DNA of 64,000 bases. It comes from Adiantum capillus-veneris. Taxonomy: Eukaryota; Streptophyta; Polypodiopsida; Polypodiales; Pteridaceae. The position numbers and the translations under genes are program-made. The notes beneath the pieces were generated by a model. It ran no database searches. It had not been told where the DNA came from and saw nothing but the letters and a program-made list of their open reading frames with translations. Location: assembly GCA_014529385.2 (NCBI GenBank), contig CM043970.1, positions 42,330,779-42,394,778 on the forward strand, given 5' to 3'. Shown piece after piece: positions 11,171-23,022 of this stretch; the stretch's first letter is position 1, and each line of letters begins with the position of its first letter.

Positions 11171-12606
11171 GTGATCACCTCAAGCATACTCCTTTTTAGC
11201 ATCATCGAGGCATTTGTTGGCCCTTTAAAGCCGCATCTGGCATACATTAACCATAAAACTTGGCATGTTAACAAGCCATGATCACTGGTTAGTAAATGTG
11301 TAGGCTTCAAAGAAGCTTGACTTGCATTTCTTTGCTCTTTTTCCCTGCATGGAAACGGAGTGGCACAACATCCACCCCCTGTGAACCTGCACATCCTTTG
11401 GCATGTGACAACCATCTTTCCTTTTAATTTTGCATTATCAAAAGCTTCATCAGACACATTGTCCGATGCATACTTATCATCATCATCCGTTGGCTGCTGA
11501 TCCAAGATTTTGATCCTCAAAAGTAAACTCACCTTCTCATTTCTTGAACAATTTGATCCTTTTCCTTGCACAATAGGCACTCTAAGCTCAGTGTCATTGA
11601 GCTCACATAGTTTATATGTTGCAGTGTCATAGACATGAAGTACTACATATGGTCCAAACCACCGCTTGACCATCTTCTGCATAGTAGAGTATTGGTTTTC
11701 CAATCTACTGTCATAAAGAAGTACCCAATCTCCATCTTTGATATCATATGGCCGTAGTCTATGCTTCTCATCAAATGCTCCTTTATTCTTCAGCCTTGCC
11801 TCCTTGAGCTTTTCTTTGGCTTGCTCAATATCTTCTTGACGCCTCTCAAGTTGGCGAATACGTAAAGCAAGAAAATCTTTTGTAGACATATCTATGTCCC
11901 ATGGCATTATAGTCCAAGACATAACTGCCTCCTCTGTAGGCATAATGGGTTTCTACCCATGCATCAATTCAAATGGAATATAGCATGTAACTGAACTATG
12001 CGTAGTGGGATCAACCCATAAAGCAAAAGGTAGAAGCTTAGGCCAATCACCAATATGTCCTTGGCATGCTTTTGCTAGAGCCTTAACAATAGGCGGATGC
12101 CCTCTTTCAATTTTCCCATTACCCTCTAGATTGTATGCTATAGTAAGAGCCAATTTGATGGCCAAACAAGAAAAGAACTCACGAGCTTCATCTGCATCAA
12201 GCTCTCCTCTATCAGCAGTGATTTTTGCCAACACAACCATACCTGGAAATTACATCTTCAAGCAAAAATTTTCATACAACACTTGTGGCCTGTGTCGCAA
12301 AGCTCTTCCTTCAACTTGATTAGTGAGATCTTCCCTAGAAAGAACAATATACCTCATTTGCCAAACACCCATTGGCATTGTAATCAAATCTACTACCCAC
12401 TTGTAACGCATACCTGGTGGAAAAGTAGGATGTAATCCGTCTCGATGCCGTACATTAGAATATTGATGGCATACTAAGCATGTCTCCACAAATTGAGCAA
12501 CATCTTTGTACATTTTCTTCCACCAGTAGCGGTCCTTAATTTTGACAAAAGTTGCCCATACCCCTCTGTGTCCGGCCCATAAGCTTTCATGGAACTCTTT
12601 AATCAC
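11158..12606 (-). pseudogene. Element A integrase
   Basis: Integrase joins the reverse-transcribed DNA to the genome. Reading the minus strand from 12606: an H2C2 zinc-binding region (H-E-S-L-W-A-G-H with C-L-V-C-H), then a damaged core starting at the VVDLITM region. In 12240-11953 the core continues with ITADRGELDADEAREFF and the glutamate after EGNGK. The C-terminal part at 11943-11158 contains DEKHRLRPYDIKDGDWVLL and a KRWFGPYVV segment typical of gypsy integrase tails. Breaks fall at 12250 and 11950. A diverged copy of the last 0.7 kb lies at 40422-41119. No chromodomain is evident; the last 90 residues are unrecognised. Confidence 0.85.
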
Positions 12607-12747
12607 CTGCTATTGAGTTGCTCTATCACAAACAACCCATTGTGGTACCCCTCTTGAACACTTTGGCTGCTTCCACAAATGACCATCCTTTAAAGAGTAG
12701 CCATAAGCCTTCTTCCTAATCCTCTTGTACTCTTGATCAGTCCATCC

Positions 12748-13462
12748 CTATTGCCTGGTAAGAGTGCTTAGGTAACAGCCAATCAAAAGCCATTCTCCAT
12801 CATACATCTCTTTAGAAAAGACTTCAAAAACACGAGCATGAGTACCACAACTTGCATGTAAATGAGAAGAGGTGTAGAACTTTAAGCCCACATCATCACT
12901 AGTGGTAAGCATCTCTTCTTCATCTTCATATATGGCCCTTGACAACATATCTGCTATAGGGTTATCTCTGCCTGCAATGTGACCAAACTCTGGGTTAAGA
13001 GACTTAATAAAGGCTATCCATCACAATTGCAATGTCTAGAGTAGTACAGTTTTCAATCATCCCTATCAATGGTAAACAATCTGTCTCTACAACAATTGAA
13101 GCATCAATGAAATATTCCTTGTCAGACCTTAGGGCAGTAGCAACACCCCAAAGTTCTCTCTTGACCTGTGGGTAACCTCTTTGGCAAGCATTAAGCACTT
13201 TTGCTCGAAACCAAACTGCATACGTGTGACCATCATCATCATTTTCACCTATAACCCAGCCAATACCTGTCGGGCTAGTGTCAATGGTTAAGATCACTGG
13301 CCTTCCACACTTATAGTCAACCTTTCTCAAGGTAGGTGCCTCGAGAAGCATTAATTTCAAACTTTTGATGGCCATTGTATGAGCTTCTTCCCATACAAAC
13401 CTTTTACCTTTCCTTAGCAATTGATAAAGCACCTCTGCAACATGAGCAAAGTGCAGTAACAA
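12748..13462 (-). pseudogene. Element A RNase H and connection
   Basis: The frame 13462-13004 starts in the RT connection (FVWEEAHTMAIKSLK, LLEAPTLRKVDY). It continues into RNase H with LTIDTSPTGIGWVIG, RAKVLNACQRGYPQVKRELWG and VVETDCLPLIGM. These fit the aspartate, glutamate and aspartate positions of the nuclease that removes the RNA strand. A further frame at 12948-12748 (MLSRAIYEDEEEM) is the linker towards integrase. A stop and a frame change separate the two parts. Confidence 0.85.
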
Positions 13463-13622
13463 AATACGATAAAATACACATGCACCCCTGTGAGACCGAT
13501 GTGCATGTTTCTTTCATTTTTTGTATAGATTCAACCTTATTCGGACTTTTTCGTCTTCCATCTGGGCCACACATATGTCCCACAATTAAAACCTCTTTAG
13601 CACCAAAAATTTATTTTGGCCC

Positions 13623-14258
13623 TCAAAGTGTCAAATTAACTTCTTCAAGCCTACATAAAATGACATCACAATCAGCAATATGCTGAGCAGCAAACTGTTG
13701 GCACTCCCTCTGGTCCTTCACCTCATCTTTGAACCCTTCTTCACATCCCTTGATCACAAAATCATCGATGAAAGGCATAGTAACATGAGAAATAAAATCC
13801 CTTAGCACCTTGTTCATACCATTCATCATATGAGCTACAAAGTTAGTAGCACCCTGTGGTAGAGTGCACATCCTCACCAAATCGAGAGGTGTACACACTG
13901 TAGTAAGGTCCCTACTCTCCAAAGAAAGGTGAAATTGATCATATCATGAGTAAAGATCACCCATAGAGTAGATAGATCTTCCTACAAAGGCTTCAACAAA
14001 CGTGTCCACTATTGGATCTGTACCCACATTGCGGATTATTAATTGGTTGATTGGTTGCATATCCTAAATGAACCTTAGGGTACCATTCTTCTTCGAAACG
14101 GTAAACCATCGATTAGAGTATGGTGCACATGATGGGTTCAAAATACCCATCCTTATCTTCTCATTTATCAAATCAATGAGCTTTGGTGAGTGAGCTTTGA
14201 TTACTGAAATAGGGCGTAAACTCCATGGCATATGAGGGACAGTTTATATAACCATAGG
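13623..14258 (-). pseudogene. Element A reverse transcriptase, 3' part
   Basis: From 14258 on the minus strand: PHMPWSLRPIS, the fingers segment (NEKIRMGIL, APYSNRWF, KKNGTLR), the palm (MGDLYS then a stop then YDQFHL), LPQGATNFVAHM and the catalytic FIDDFVIKG. The GYDQ glycine codon has become TGA, and one TAA follows immediately after the insertion point. The first part of the gene is 21 kb away at 35411-36027, because element B sits at the ATAGG target. The reading picks up at the same codon on both sides, with the codons Pro-Met present at each junction. Confidence 0.9.
14254..14258. repeat. Target-site duplication ATAGG, left copy
   Basis: ATAGG directly precedes the TGTTTG terminus of element B and matches 35406-35410 exactly. 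Five bases is the usual duplication size for gypsy integration. Confidence 0.9.
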
Positions 14259-15173
14259 TGTTTGCGGGTCGCCACGATGGACATCCATAGCATAGCTCTC
14301 ACGCATCAACATAAAATATCAATACAAGGGAAGCGACCAGGATGAGGCATGTAAACTCACTAGGGTGTCAATCCTAATGAAGTGAACTCGATGAGATGCA
14401 ACTACTGACTCTGCAAGAAAATCATACGCACAAAAGACAAGCAATCTGCCTATGTCCTTCTACACAGCTCTACAGTCATCACCCCCGTTTACTATGCAAA
14501 TCATGTCAAAATCGCACGAAACTTGAAGGGAAGCTACAGGGGAATATCAGGAACATATCCTATCACTGTCACAGCATTTTGGAGAGGTACAAAGATTGCG
14601 ATCGTTCATCCCAAAGTCAACAAAAACAGCGAACAGGTGATCCTAAAGGGTCGTTTTAGGGTCCCTAAAGCCTCTCCTAGGGTCAAAACAACATAAAATA
14701 CGCATATAAGCACTCAAAACAACGATTTAAGGTCTCAAACTTGTAGTTTAAAACCTACACTGAATCTTGAATGATTACACTTGAATGGAAGAGCAAAGTA
14801 AGAGGAACACAATGCAATAAACGAAATTGAATTTGGATTACCGTAGCCACAGTAGCGAAACTTACAAGTTGGAGCAAGAAGAAGCTCTCAAACATACGTT
14901 GTCTTCTCAGTTTTTCATAAAAAAGATAATGTTCAAAACTTACAAAATTGACCTTTATAGTTTAGGTCTTTACAAATGGCTTGTCCGGCCAAAAGCTCCT
15001 AAGCTTATAACTGGCTCTCTAATACACAATTGCTCCCATAAAAATAATCATAAATTCTTTTACAAGTTCTCAGCTTAGAGATACTCTCTTACAAAATAAT
15101 TTTACAAGGGTTTCCCACTAAAATGTGACTCCTTCTCTGGAAGCCGCAGCTTCGTCGATTCGTCTGCCAAACA
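14259..15173 (-). repeat. 3' LTR of element B
   Basis: It has TGTTTG...CAAACA termini with perfect 6-bp inverted ends. It matches 34491-35405 end to end and is also 915 bp. Comparing by eye I count about 50 differences (5-6 percent), many of them transitions including at CpG. Confidence 0.95.
14586..14606 (+). promoter_or_regulatory. GATCGCGATCG-type site, copy 1 (3' LTR)
   Basis: GGTACAAAGATTGCGATCG: a diverged copy of the dyad site, at the same place in both B LTRs. Confidence 0.6.
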
Positions 15174-15187
15174 CTCCCCCCTTCCTT
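15174..15187 (-). promoter_or_regulatory. Polypurine tract of element B
   Basis: On the minus strand AAGGAAGGGGGGAG ends exactly at the 3' LTR start, the expected priming site for plus-strand DNA synthesis. It supports both the orientation and the LTR boundary. Confidence 0.85.
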
Positions 15188-15321
15188 ATCCTTGCACGCC
15201 CTCATGCATGTTCAGAGCTTTGGTTGTCGATGGGGCTCCAAGGAAGCAAGTGTTGCTGAAAAACTCCGTGTTCGAAGGACAGCTTCCAGGGCTTCTTGAT
15301 GTTGTCTAAAAGGATTTTCAC

Positions 15322-18300
15322 TTAAAGCCTATGCTGGTATGCTACGTACCGTGCCTTGAGGTCCTTCGCCATAGGATGGAAGATCCTTGAGTCGATTTCG
15401 AAGAAACCTGTGACGAAGGCCTCTTCAAATGTCTGCAAGTCATGTGAAGGCACGTACATTAGCCTTGAGTACATTGCCATCAGAATATGTCGTGGGGCGA
15501 ATCTTGGAGATGCCAACAGATCCCTCTATGCCCTTCCAAGAACAAATTCCATGGATGATCGTCGCCTTCAGTGTCTTTGAACACCTAGATGCAGGTGACG
15601 ATCATCCGAGCTATCTTTACCAGCATCTGACAGGCCACATCGGGGACATCCTGCAGCAAGGTGATTGTCGAATTCAGGGTGTTGACTACATAGGCTACTG
15701 TAGGAGGATGATGCGCCGTCAGGACTGGGTAGTTCAGCTTTTGCTACCTTGAGCCTTTTCATGTGGCAAAGCCCTTCCACGTGCGTCTTCTAGGGACTGG
15801 GCAGAAAGTAGGATCTATATGAATGTGCTGAGGAGCATTGTGGTAGTTGGTTAGATCCTGTGGCCACTTGTCCAACCACTTCTGCCTCCACTTTGGGTGG
15901 TCGTCGATGAGTACCTGTGCTTCTTCAGCCGTCAGTGCTACACCTTCATAACCCCCGTCTTTGTTTCGTGGCAGGGTCGGCTGCATCTTCTCCTTCCATA
16001 GGATTGCTTCGTGGCATATCAAGGAAAATGCTAGGTACTCATGGCCAAACCCCTCCACCTTCTCTTCAGGCTGTAAGAACGCCAGGGCCGCTGACTCCAT
16101 TATCTTCTTTTCATACATCATGTACTCTTTTGCTGGTCCCTCTGGCATGTCCTTGATGCTTTCAGTGAGCTCATCTCTAATATCTAGGCCTGCCTCGGCC
16201 GATCCCTGTCCTTGTTCTCCTTCATGTGAAGTTTTGGGAAAATCAGGCAGGTCTTGACTAGACAGCAGTTGCGGTTGCACTTGGGCTGCGTCTGTTCTGG
16301 TTTGCTGTTGAGAAATCAGGTCTTCTTTTTCTTTCAACAGTGTCTCGCTAATCTTTTTCTGAGTCTCTAACTCGGTCCTTGTTTGTGCGAGTTGCTGCTC
16401 CAGCTCTTTTACCTTTTGCTCGTTGGCCGCTATCTGGGCCATCATTCTCGATACGAGCAGCTGCCTCTGAAGTCTTTCTTACTCTAGCTCCCCTTTCAGC
16501 TCCGCTAGGGTGTTCACTGCTTAGGCATTGTTCAATGTGGAGACCAATACTCTAGCAGGTTCCTGGTTTGCCATCAAGGTTGTCGGAGTACTTTTGACAG
16601 TGAGATATGAACTGTTAACTCTCTGAAACCTTGCGCTTTCGTAAGCAAGCTGCTCCGTTGCTTTCTGTACCTTTGCTGTCAATTCTTGGCATTCTTTTTC
16701 CTTGGTGGTCAACTCTGTCCTGACGTCCACCAGATCTCTGATCAGAGACTGAGCCTGCTGTCGCTTAGTGTCTCTTTCTTTCGTTGTGAGCTCCAATTGT
16801 GCCCGTAGGCTCTCTAAATCCTCATGCCCAATTTTTTGCTTTTGTTGGGTTTCCTGTACCTGCTTTTCTTTTTCTCTCAGCACCACGTGCTGGCATTGGA
16901 ATTGTCTTTCTAATTCCTGTGAGGTTTTTTTGTAGCCAAAATCAACAATAGCCTGACAGGCTTCTTGGTATCCTATTGCTTCCGTAGGAGGCATAGACTC
17001 TTTTTGTGAGGATGAAGGAGGAGCAAGTGGTAGTTTTTTGGTTGATGGAGAAGGAGGAGGAGGAGATTTCGGCGAGGGAGGAGGTGGTGATTTTGGCACT
17101 TCTTGGACATGCCTCTTTTTCGTTGCATCTTCCCTTGGTTGTGAAGCAGACGCTTCCGCTGTTGTTTTCTTTAAAATCTTTATGATTCTTTGGCGAGTCA
17201 AATCCGCCGCCCGTCGCGCTTCCACATTCCTCTCTCTTTGGGTTTCTTTAATTGCTCTGCTTGGTTTGTATCATCAGCCGCATCTTTCTCCTTTGTTACT
17301 TCAGTGGACTACAAAGAAATGTCCACTTCTGTAGCCTTTTGTTCAGCTTCTAACCTTTGCTTTTCAGCCCGTATGCGAGCTGCATTTTCTATTCTTTCTT
17401 TTCTTTCCTTCTCGAACCTTCGTTTTTCTGTTTTTTGTGTTGCAGCAGCTCTTGCCTGTCTGTCAGCTCGCAACTTGGTCCTTCTTTCCTCAGCTCTTTG
17501 TTGGGCCTTTGCATATGCTTTTTGACGGTCAGACCGTGGCATTGTACTTCTTTCCCTCTTTCTTTTCTCAAGTGGTGTGCTGGTGTCTTCCTCCTTGCTT
17601 TCTTCAAACTCAGATGGTCCTTTGTCTTTAGACCCTTGAGAGTTTCCCTCGTCTTCAGTCTCAGTATTTTCTTCATCGCTTGAGATTTTGTTGGATGCCT
17701 TGGCCGAGCGCGATGATGTTGCGCTAGTGGTCGTCCTAACTGAATGAGCAACCAGCTTGCTTTCTAAATCACGGCTGCTGTTTGAGAACTGGCCGCCGCC
17801 GACAGATCTTCAATCATTCCCAAAGCTTGGTATGCTATTCTTGTTAGCATTGGCCCCACACTCATGTAGATTTTGTTTTTTGCCGAGCTTTTCAAATTTG
17901 CTTCGACCAGGTTCTCCAAGATGTAAGAACCATAATCGCAGCGGATGGTTCTATTTTTAACTATTGCTAGAGCCATGACCACTACGATGTGCAGGATTGG
18001 CTCGGTGTAACGAGGAGGCTTTTGTACTCTGAAATGCTGAGAGATCAACCTCATGGATATTTCCAACTCACCGTATATCATGTCACTGTATTTGTACTTG
18101 TTTCCTTTTGCTTTGATGAATGCCTTCTCGTTATCCAGTGACTTGGTCTTTGCCAGCAAGTCGTGTTGCCTTGGAAGGAAATGCAAAGCTTCGTTGATGA
18201 TTTCTTTTGTGATCTTTACTTTTACCTTTGATCCATCCTTGTCAGTGAGCATTGCTTGCCCATCATACTGTATCTGTAAGGTCTCTACTTTCAAATTGCA

Positions 18301-18352
18301 CACAAGTTCTATTACGCATTTGTATTTTTTTGAACCATCACTCCTTATTTAA
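15322..18352 (-). pseudogene. Long accessory ORF of element B, coiled-coil protein
   Basis: I do not recognise this product. Reading the minus strand from 18352, three frames in succession form about 1000 codons. A globular first 190 residues (18352-17764) contain ILHIVVVMALAIVKNR and CDYGSYILENLVEANL. A Ser/Glu-rich hinge follows, then a strongly charged Arg/Lys/Glu helix (17542-17312) and a proline-rich repeat (PKSPPPPSP twice). Two long Gln/Glu-rich coiled-coil blocks follow (17000-16521 and 16445-16260), then a folded-looking C-terminal part with several Trp residues (to about 15759), with fragments to 15322. Frameshifts lie near 17780, 17250 and 15770, with a stop at 17309. Its place between pol and the 3' LTR is that of an accessory retrotransposon gene. 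It could be structural or nucleic-acid associated; that is inference. Confidence 0.6.
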
Positions 18353-18882
18353 GATATTCGAGTTCAAATTATGAATCGTAGGTTGAGAAAACCTAGAAAT
18401 TAAAATTTACGCTACAAAATTCTGACATGTTTAGCTATATGAATCACTAACTAACTTATTGCAAGACTTATTTACTGATTGTAGAATTTTCTTTTAGTAC
18501 TGTAAAGTTGATATAAGACTGTAAAGTTTAACTTAAAAATGTAAAGTAAATTATCATTAAGGAAATAAATAAAATAATTATAAAGACAAAAGAATACACA
18601 GGGATGACAAATGAAGGCACATGGATCACATAGGAGGGGACAAAGTGGGACACACTGTCACATGAAAAAAGAGAGGCTACTCTTGACTAATCTTAATGAG
18701 GGGGAGCTTGTGTGGCCTTATCTTTTGATGATAATGACAAAGTGGTCAAGCTCATGGGTACCACAAGGGTACCAAAAACGTGGGTATGATTTTTGGAAAA
18801 AAAATAAAAAAATATTTTTTTATTAAAAAAATTAAAATAAATATTTTTTTTTGAAAAAAAAGTTGGACGTTTTTCTTTTTGC
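18353..18882. other. AT-rich spacer inside element B
   Basis: There is no gene here. Near 18480-18560 a short word (ACTGTAAAGTT) is repeated about three times. Long A and T runs at 18795-18870 precede a TATA-like sequence. Confidence 0.5.
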
Positions 18883-18890
18883 TATAAATA
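18883..18890 (+). promoter_or_regulatory. Plus-strand TATA box candidate
   Basis: GCTATAAATAGAG is followed within 30-60 bp by CA-rich, CT-rich sequence like a plant transcription start. It is antisense to element B and lies upstream of the repeat array and the short plus-strand exon at 20239. Confidence 0.4.
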
Positions 18891-19032
18891 GAGCATCCAT
18901 GCTCACACTTTAGACATAGAGATTGCCTCTATAGTGCTCACGAAGTGCTGTCACTTCTCTTAGAGAGAAGGCGTCCACAAACCACTAAGAGAACAAAAAC
19001 TCTAGTGGACTAATAAGGTGCGTATTAATTGA

Positions 19033-19745
19033 GCATTCAATTAGTTTTAAGAAGGATATGTGTGTATGTGTGCTATCTCTTACTTTAATCTCTCTAATAG
19101 ATTAGTAAGATTCAATTAGATATGTGTGTGTGTGCTATCTATTACTCTAATCTCTAATAGATTAGTAAGATTCAATTAAGTTATGTGTGTGTGTGTGCTA
19201 TCTATTACTTTAATCTCTGATGGATTACTAAGATTCAATTAGCTATGTGTGTGTGTGCTATCTCCTACTCTAATCTCTCTAATAGATTAGTAAGATTTAA
19301 GTAGATATGTGTGTGTGTGTGCTATCTATTACTCTAATCTCTAATGGATTAGTAAAATTCAATTAGCTTTAAGAAGGATATGTGTGTGTGTGTGTGTTAT
19401 CTTTTACTTTAATCTCTCTAATAAATTAGTAAGATTCAATTAGTTTTAAGAAGGATATGTGTGTATGTGTGCTATCTCTTACTCTAATCTCTCTAATAGA
19501 TTAGTAAGATTCAATTAGTTATGTGTGTGTGCGCGCTATCTATTACTCTAATCTTCTAATAGATTAGTAAGATTCAATTAGCTTTAAGAAGGATATGTGT
19601 GTGTGTGTGTGTGTGTGTGTTATCTTTTACCCTAATCTCTCTAATAGATTGGTGAGATTCAATTAGCTTTAGAAAAGTATGTGTGTGTGTTCTCTTTTAC
19701 TCTAATCTTTCTAATGGATAGTAAGATTCAATTAACTTTAGAAAA
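19033..19745. repeat. Tandem array of a 60-80-bp unit, about 10 copies
   Basis: Each unit has ATGTGTGTGTGTG, GCTATCT, TTACTCTAATCTCTC, TAATAGATTAG and TAAGATTCAATTAG in that order. Length differences come mainly from the GT run and an optional TTTAAGAAGG insert. CTAATC and GATTAG within the unit can pair as a small hairpin. Confidence 0.9.
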
Positions 19746-20238
19746 GATGTGTGTGTATGTTTTCTCTTACTCTCATCTCTCTAAGTATACCTACTCTCTC
19801 TAGTTAGTAGATCTTCACTATTAACTTATGTATAGTTAATTGAAAGTTAATACCTAAGAGAACTCATCATATTCTTATTATACATGATGAAATTCTCATT
19901 CACCAATGTTATTATCAATTAGGTTAAATAGAATTTTGAATAATACTAAAAATTGATTTAGTTGAAGTATAGAATGGAAGTTAGAATTGGATTAGAAATG
20001 TCATGCATAAAAGTAATGCATTCCTAAACTTTCACTCGTAATTTACACACTTAATTTTTGATTAATTAAGATTAGTAAATATTTGATGTATAGAAATTAG
20101 ATGTAGAACAACAACACTAAGTGTGAATCCGAGTTGGCGAGGATTCAAATTACAGACTCTCTTTGAAAACAAGGAGATTACTAGGGAAATTGACCAATTT
20201 AAAGTTATAAGTGTATAACATAAGTGTAGTACAAAAAA

Positions 20239-20361
20239 ATGGCTCCAAAGCGTTCTCGAACCCAAGGCGCTAATGATCATGAAGCTGGTACAAGTAACGG
20301 TGGAATCCCTGCAAAAAATGCTATGTCTCTACCAATCGGACCAATCGGAGCTATGGTACAG
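20239..20361 (+). other. Possible first exon, 41 codons, plus strand
   Basis: An ATG in an A-rich leader opens a frame starting MAPKRSRTQGAND and rich in Lys/Arg, then Gly/Ser/Asn. After exactly 41 codons comes CAG/GTTAGT, a strong plant splice-donor match. I cannot identify a following exon or a family. It runs antisense to element B and may be the start of a captured gene fragment or of another buried element. It could also be chance. Confidence 0.3.
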
Positions 20362-20619
20362 GTTAGTATTGCAGTTTCAAGTTATGCATCATTGCATATG
20401 CGAGACCATAGGAATATATTATTTACCTTATGAAAAGAAAACACGGACCGAAACCACGGGGCTTAACCCCAAGAAACTCGTCATATGTTGACAAGTAGGA
20501 AAGATTGTCTGGTTAAACTGGTTGCTATAGGAAAGAATGTTTGTCCAAAACCTTCGGTATGGTTTCTCTCAAGTCTCTCTACTTATTAGTGCTGGTATTA
20601 TGTGGCAGTTGCCGAGACG

Positions 20620-20775
20620 TGAGATGACGCCCAGGATGGCACCGCTGATGCTGTGGTGGGAGTACACCCAGATTAGCCTAGCTGGATACTGCAGTTTTGT
20701 TTTTCCGTGGCATGAGGATGACGCCCAGATTGGCACCGTTGTTGCTGTGACGGGAGTACGTCCAGATTAGCACAA
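20620..20775. repeat. Two imperfect direct copies about 103 bp apart
   Basis: GATGACGCCCAGGATGGCACCG (20623-20644) recurs as GATGACGCCCAGATTGGCACCG at about 20727. In each copy it is followed by a GGGAGTAC...CCAGATTAGC segment. Confidence 0.7.
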
Positions 20776-20779
20776 CAAG

Positions 20780-21900
20780 TACTTGTCGAGCGGTATGGGA
20801 CGCTCATGAGGACAAGGGTTTTTATGAATAATGTATACACCGATCGGACATAATAGCGCTATTAGAGATTCTTGAGTGAACTTAATCCAAGGGTTGTTGG
20901 TTTAAAATTGGACGACTTCTTGTTTGACTATTGTTTGTAATACTGTTTGAAGGGCTGTTTTAACGAACTAGTATCATAAATAAAGTAAAGGAACATGTAT
21001 GTTTAAACAGTGTGGTAGTAATTAAATAACAAAAGAAGGGTGAGTGTGGTGTGGAAAGTGCGAGAATGATACCCCGACGGTATTATTCTGTGGACGGGTA
21101 GACCCGATGAGTCGGGTAACTTTCCAACGCTAGGATTTTTTTTATTAGTCATAAATCTTAAAAGAGACAAACCTTGGCGGCTGTGCTTCTGAAACATGGG
21201 GAAAAAAGTGCAAAGGTTGGTCACTCTAAGATTTATACTTTTAGGTATAACTGATTATAGATATTTTTTAGATAGGGTTATGGTGGTCATGCTCCGCCAT
21301 AGCGAGATAGGACCAATCCTTCACTAACGGTTCATGCCCGTGGCTACGTAGTAGCTAAGGCAATGTCCGTTGGTTTTTCCTTCTCAGGATTGGAGACCTA
21401 TCAAAGGTACTCCGCTCCTCTCGACAAGGAGCAGGGACCTCACAGTATCGAGCTCATGAGCTCGTGGGCCCTCATGTAGTCTGTTCCCCATGGCTACAAT
21501 CTCAAAAACCTCTCCAAATGCACAGCCTACACGGCTTCTGTGACCTCCGGCCTTCGGTGGAGATTCCATATTTCCCGTGGCATGATAGTCGTCTTTACCA
21601 TGTCACCATCAGCATCCCTAAACTTCGCGATGAAAATGTGAGTAGGGATCTGAGCTAGTATTTCATCCAAGATGTGAGATTTTTCATTTGTAGCGAGCTC
21701 GTCCACTTCATATGGTACAGTTGTCCACTGCCTTTCTTTCTTTTGGCCACCAGTAGCATTTAGACTTTTAGTAAAAAGCAGTTCAAAAGTTAAAACTGAT
21801 CATAACTTGAACAAATCTCATCCATTCTTGTCCATATTTCACGAGTGGGACTAGGGAGACTAGAGCTCTGACTGATTGAAATCTGAGCCAAATCTGGGCG
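20780..21900. other. Non-coding part of element B, nothing recognised
   Basis: No coding frame of any length is supported on either strand. A CTCATGAGCTCGTGGG segment near 21455 and a GTCGGGTAAC segment near 21112 are not part of a motif I know. Confidence 0.4.
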
Positions 21901-21903
21901 TGA

Positions 21904-21928
21904 GGTACACTGATCGCGATCGTAGTAC
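21904..21928 (+). promoter_or_regulatory. GATCGCGATCG dyad site, copy 2
   Basis: GGTAC, AC, TGATCGCGATCG, TA, GTAC. It is preceded by ATCTGGGCGTGA and followed by AGAGGCCAAAAT, flank types shared with the leader copies. Confidence 0.75.
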
Positions 21929-22176
21929 AGAGGCCAAAATGAGATCTGATCACATGAGTGGTTTGCTGATAGCTAGAGGGTCATTCTGGTCCACTCTGTG
22001 TTTTATTTGAAGCACTTTTGAGTTTATAAGTCCCAATTTTGGGTTACAAGGGTGTTTTGGACTAGACTCTGATTTTTCATGGGTTTTTGATGTCCAATTG
22101 GCTTGAAACTTGATGTGTACCTTGCACAGGATGTGTACAAGAGATCGGTTAAATTTTGGTCAAAATCTGATGCTGA

Positions 22177-22201
22177 GGTACACGGATCGGAATCGCAGTA
22201 C
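22177..22201 (+). promoter_or_regulatory. GATCGCGATCG-type site, copy 3 (diverged)
   Basis: GGTACACGGATCGGAATCG with CAGTACC after it. The arms are intact, with two changes in the core. It lies 273 bp from copy 2, the same step as between the two copies at 33652 and 33925. Confidence 0.65.
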
Positions 22202-22908
22202 CTGGGCTTTTTTGGGTGAAAACTGGATGGCCTTGGTCCCCTATGCCTGCCTAACCCACTGATGATTTATTTTCAAGTTTGGACTTAAAATGAACAAATT
22301 AGAGCAATTTTTCACTGTTTGACCTTATTTTACTAAGTCTAACCATATTTGGTTTTCATGATGATTTGTGGTTGGAGCTTGGAGTTAGGTGATGTTAGTT
22401 TTTGATCTTTTACTGCTTTCATGATGTGTTGCTATCATCAGCCTACTCCGCTGTGTGATTCTGACTTGATCCGGCACTTTTACCCCGTCTTGGGAGATTT
22501 TCCAGACTTGTGCATTTTTCAGGCATTCTTTGGATACCAATGTGATTATTGGGTATCTCTAAGTCGCCTTTTAGTCTTTGACATTAGTTCGGCCAAATTC
22601 TTCCCTTGTGTGATCATTCGAGACTGAAATGGTCATCTACGTCCTTGTAGAAGATTCTGAGCTCCATTCAGGGTTTTCTACTACTGTGCTGACTCCTAGT
22701 CGGACAGGTATGCCTTTCAAACCACCCGTCATAATTTTCAATCAAATTTTGGTAGTTGTAGGTCAGATTTTCCCGATTTGGGTGTGTTTGACAAATTCGG
22801 CCCATGCTATGAGCAAAATTTGTGCATTTTCCATGAAAATTCAAGAGAGTGTATCCCTCACTGAGTTCTAAGCCTGGGCCAAGCCAAAATTTACAAAACC
22901 TGCATGTA
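22202..22908. other. Non-coding part of element B between motif copies
   Basis: Diverged pieces of the same repeated block that surrounds the dyad sites can be made out (phrases such as AAATCTGG and GGGTTTTTGATG). No gene is supported. Confidence 0.4.
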
Positions 22909-22930
22909 GGGGCACCGATCGCGATCGTAC
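22909..22930 (+). promoter_or_regulatory. GATCGCGATCG dyad site, copy 4
   Basis: GGGGCACCGATCGCGATCG then TAC. The core is perfect; the left arm has changed from GGTAC to GGGGC. Confidence 0.7.
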
Positions 22931-23022
22931 CATAATTACCAAATTCATTTTTGACACCTACAGTTTGTTGGCGAAGCTGAGGGGAGGTTTTTTGCAAATT
23001 CTGTGTCAAGTTTGGTCAGTGG

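Noticed and set aside
19033-19745. CRISPR-like regular repeats
   Set aside because: The units are degenerate, have no unique spacers and contain microsatellite runs. The setting is a plant retroelement.
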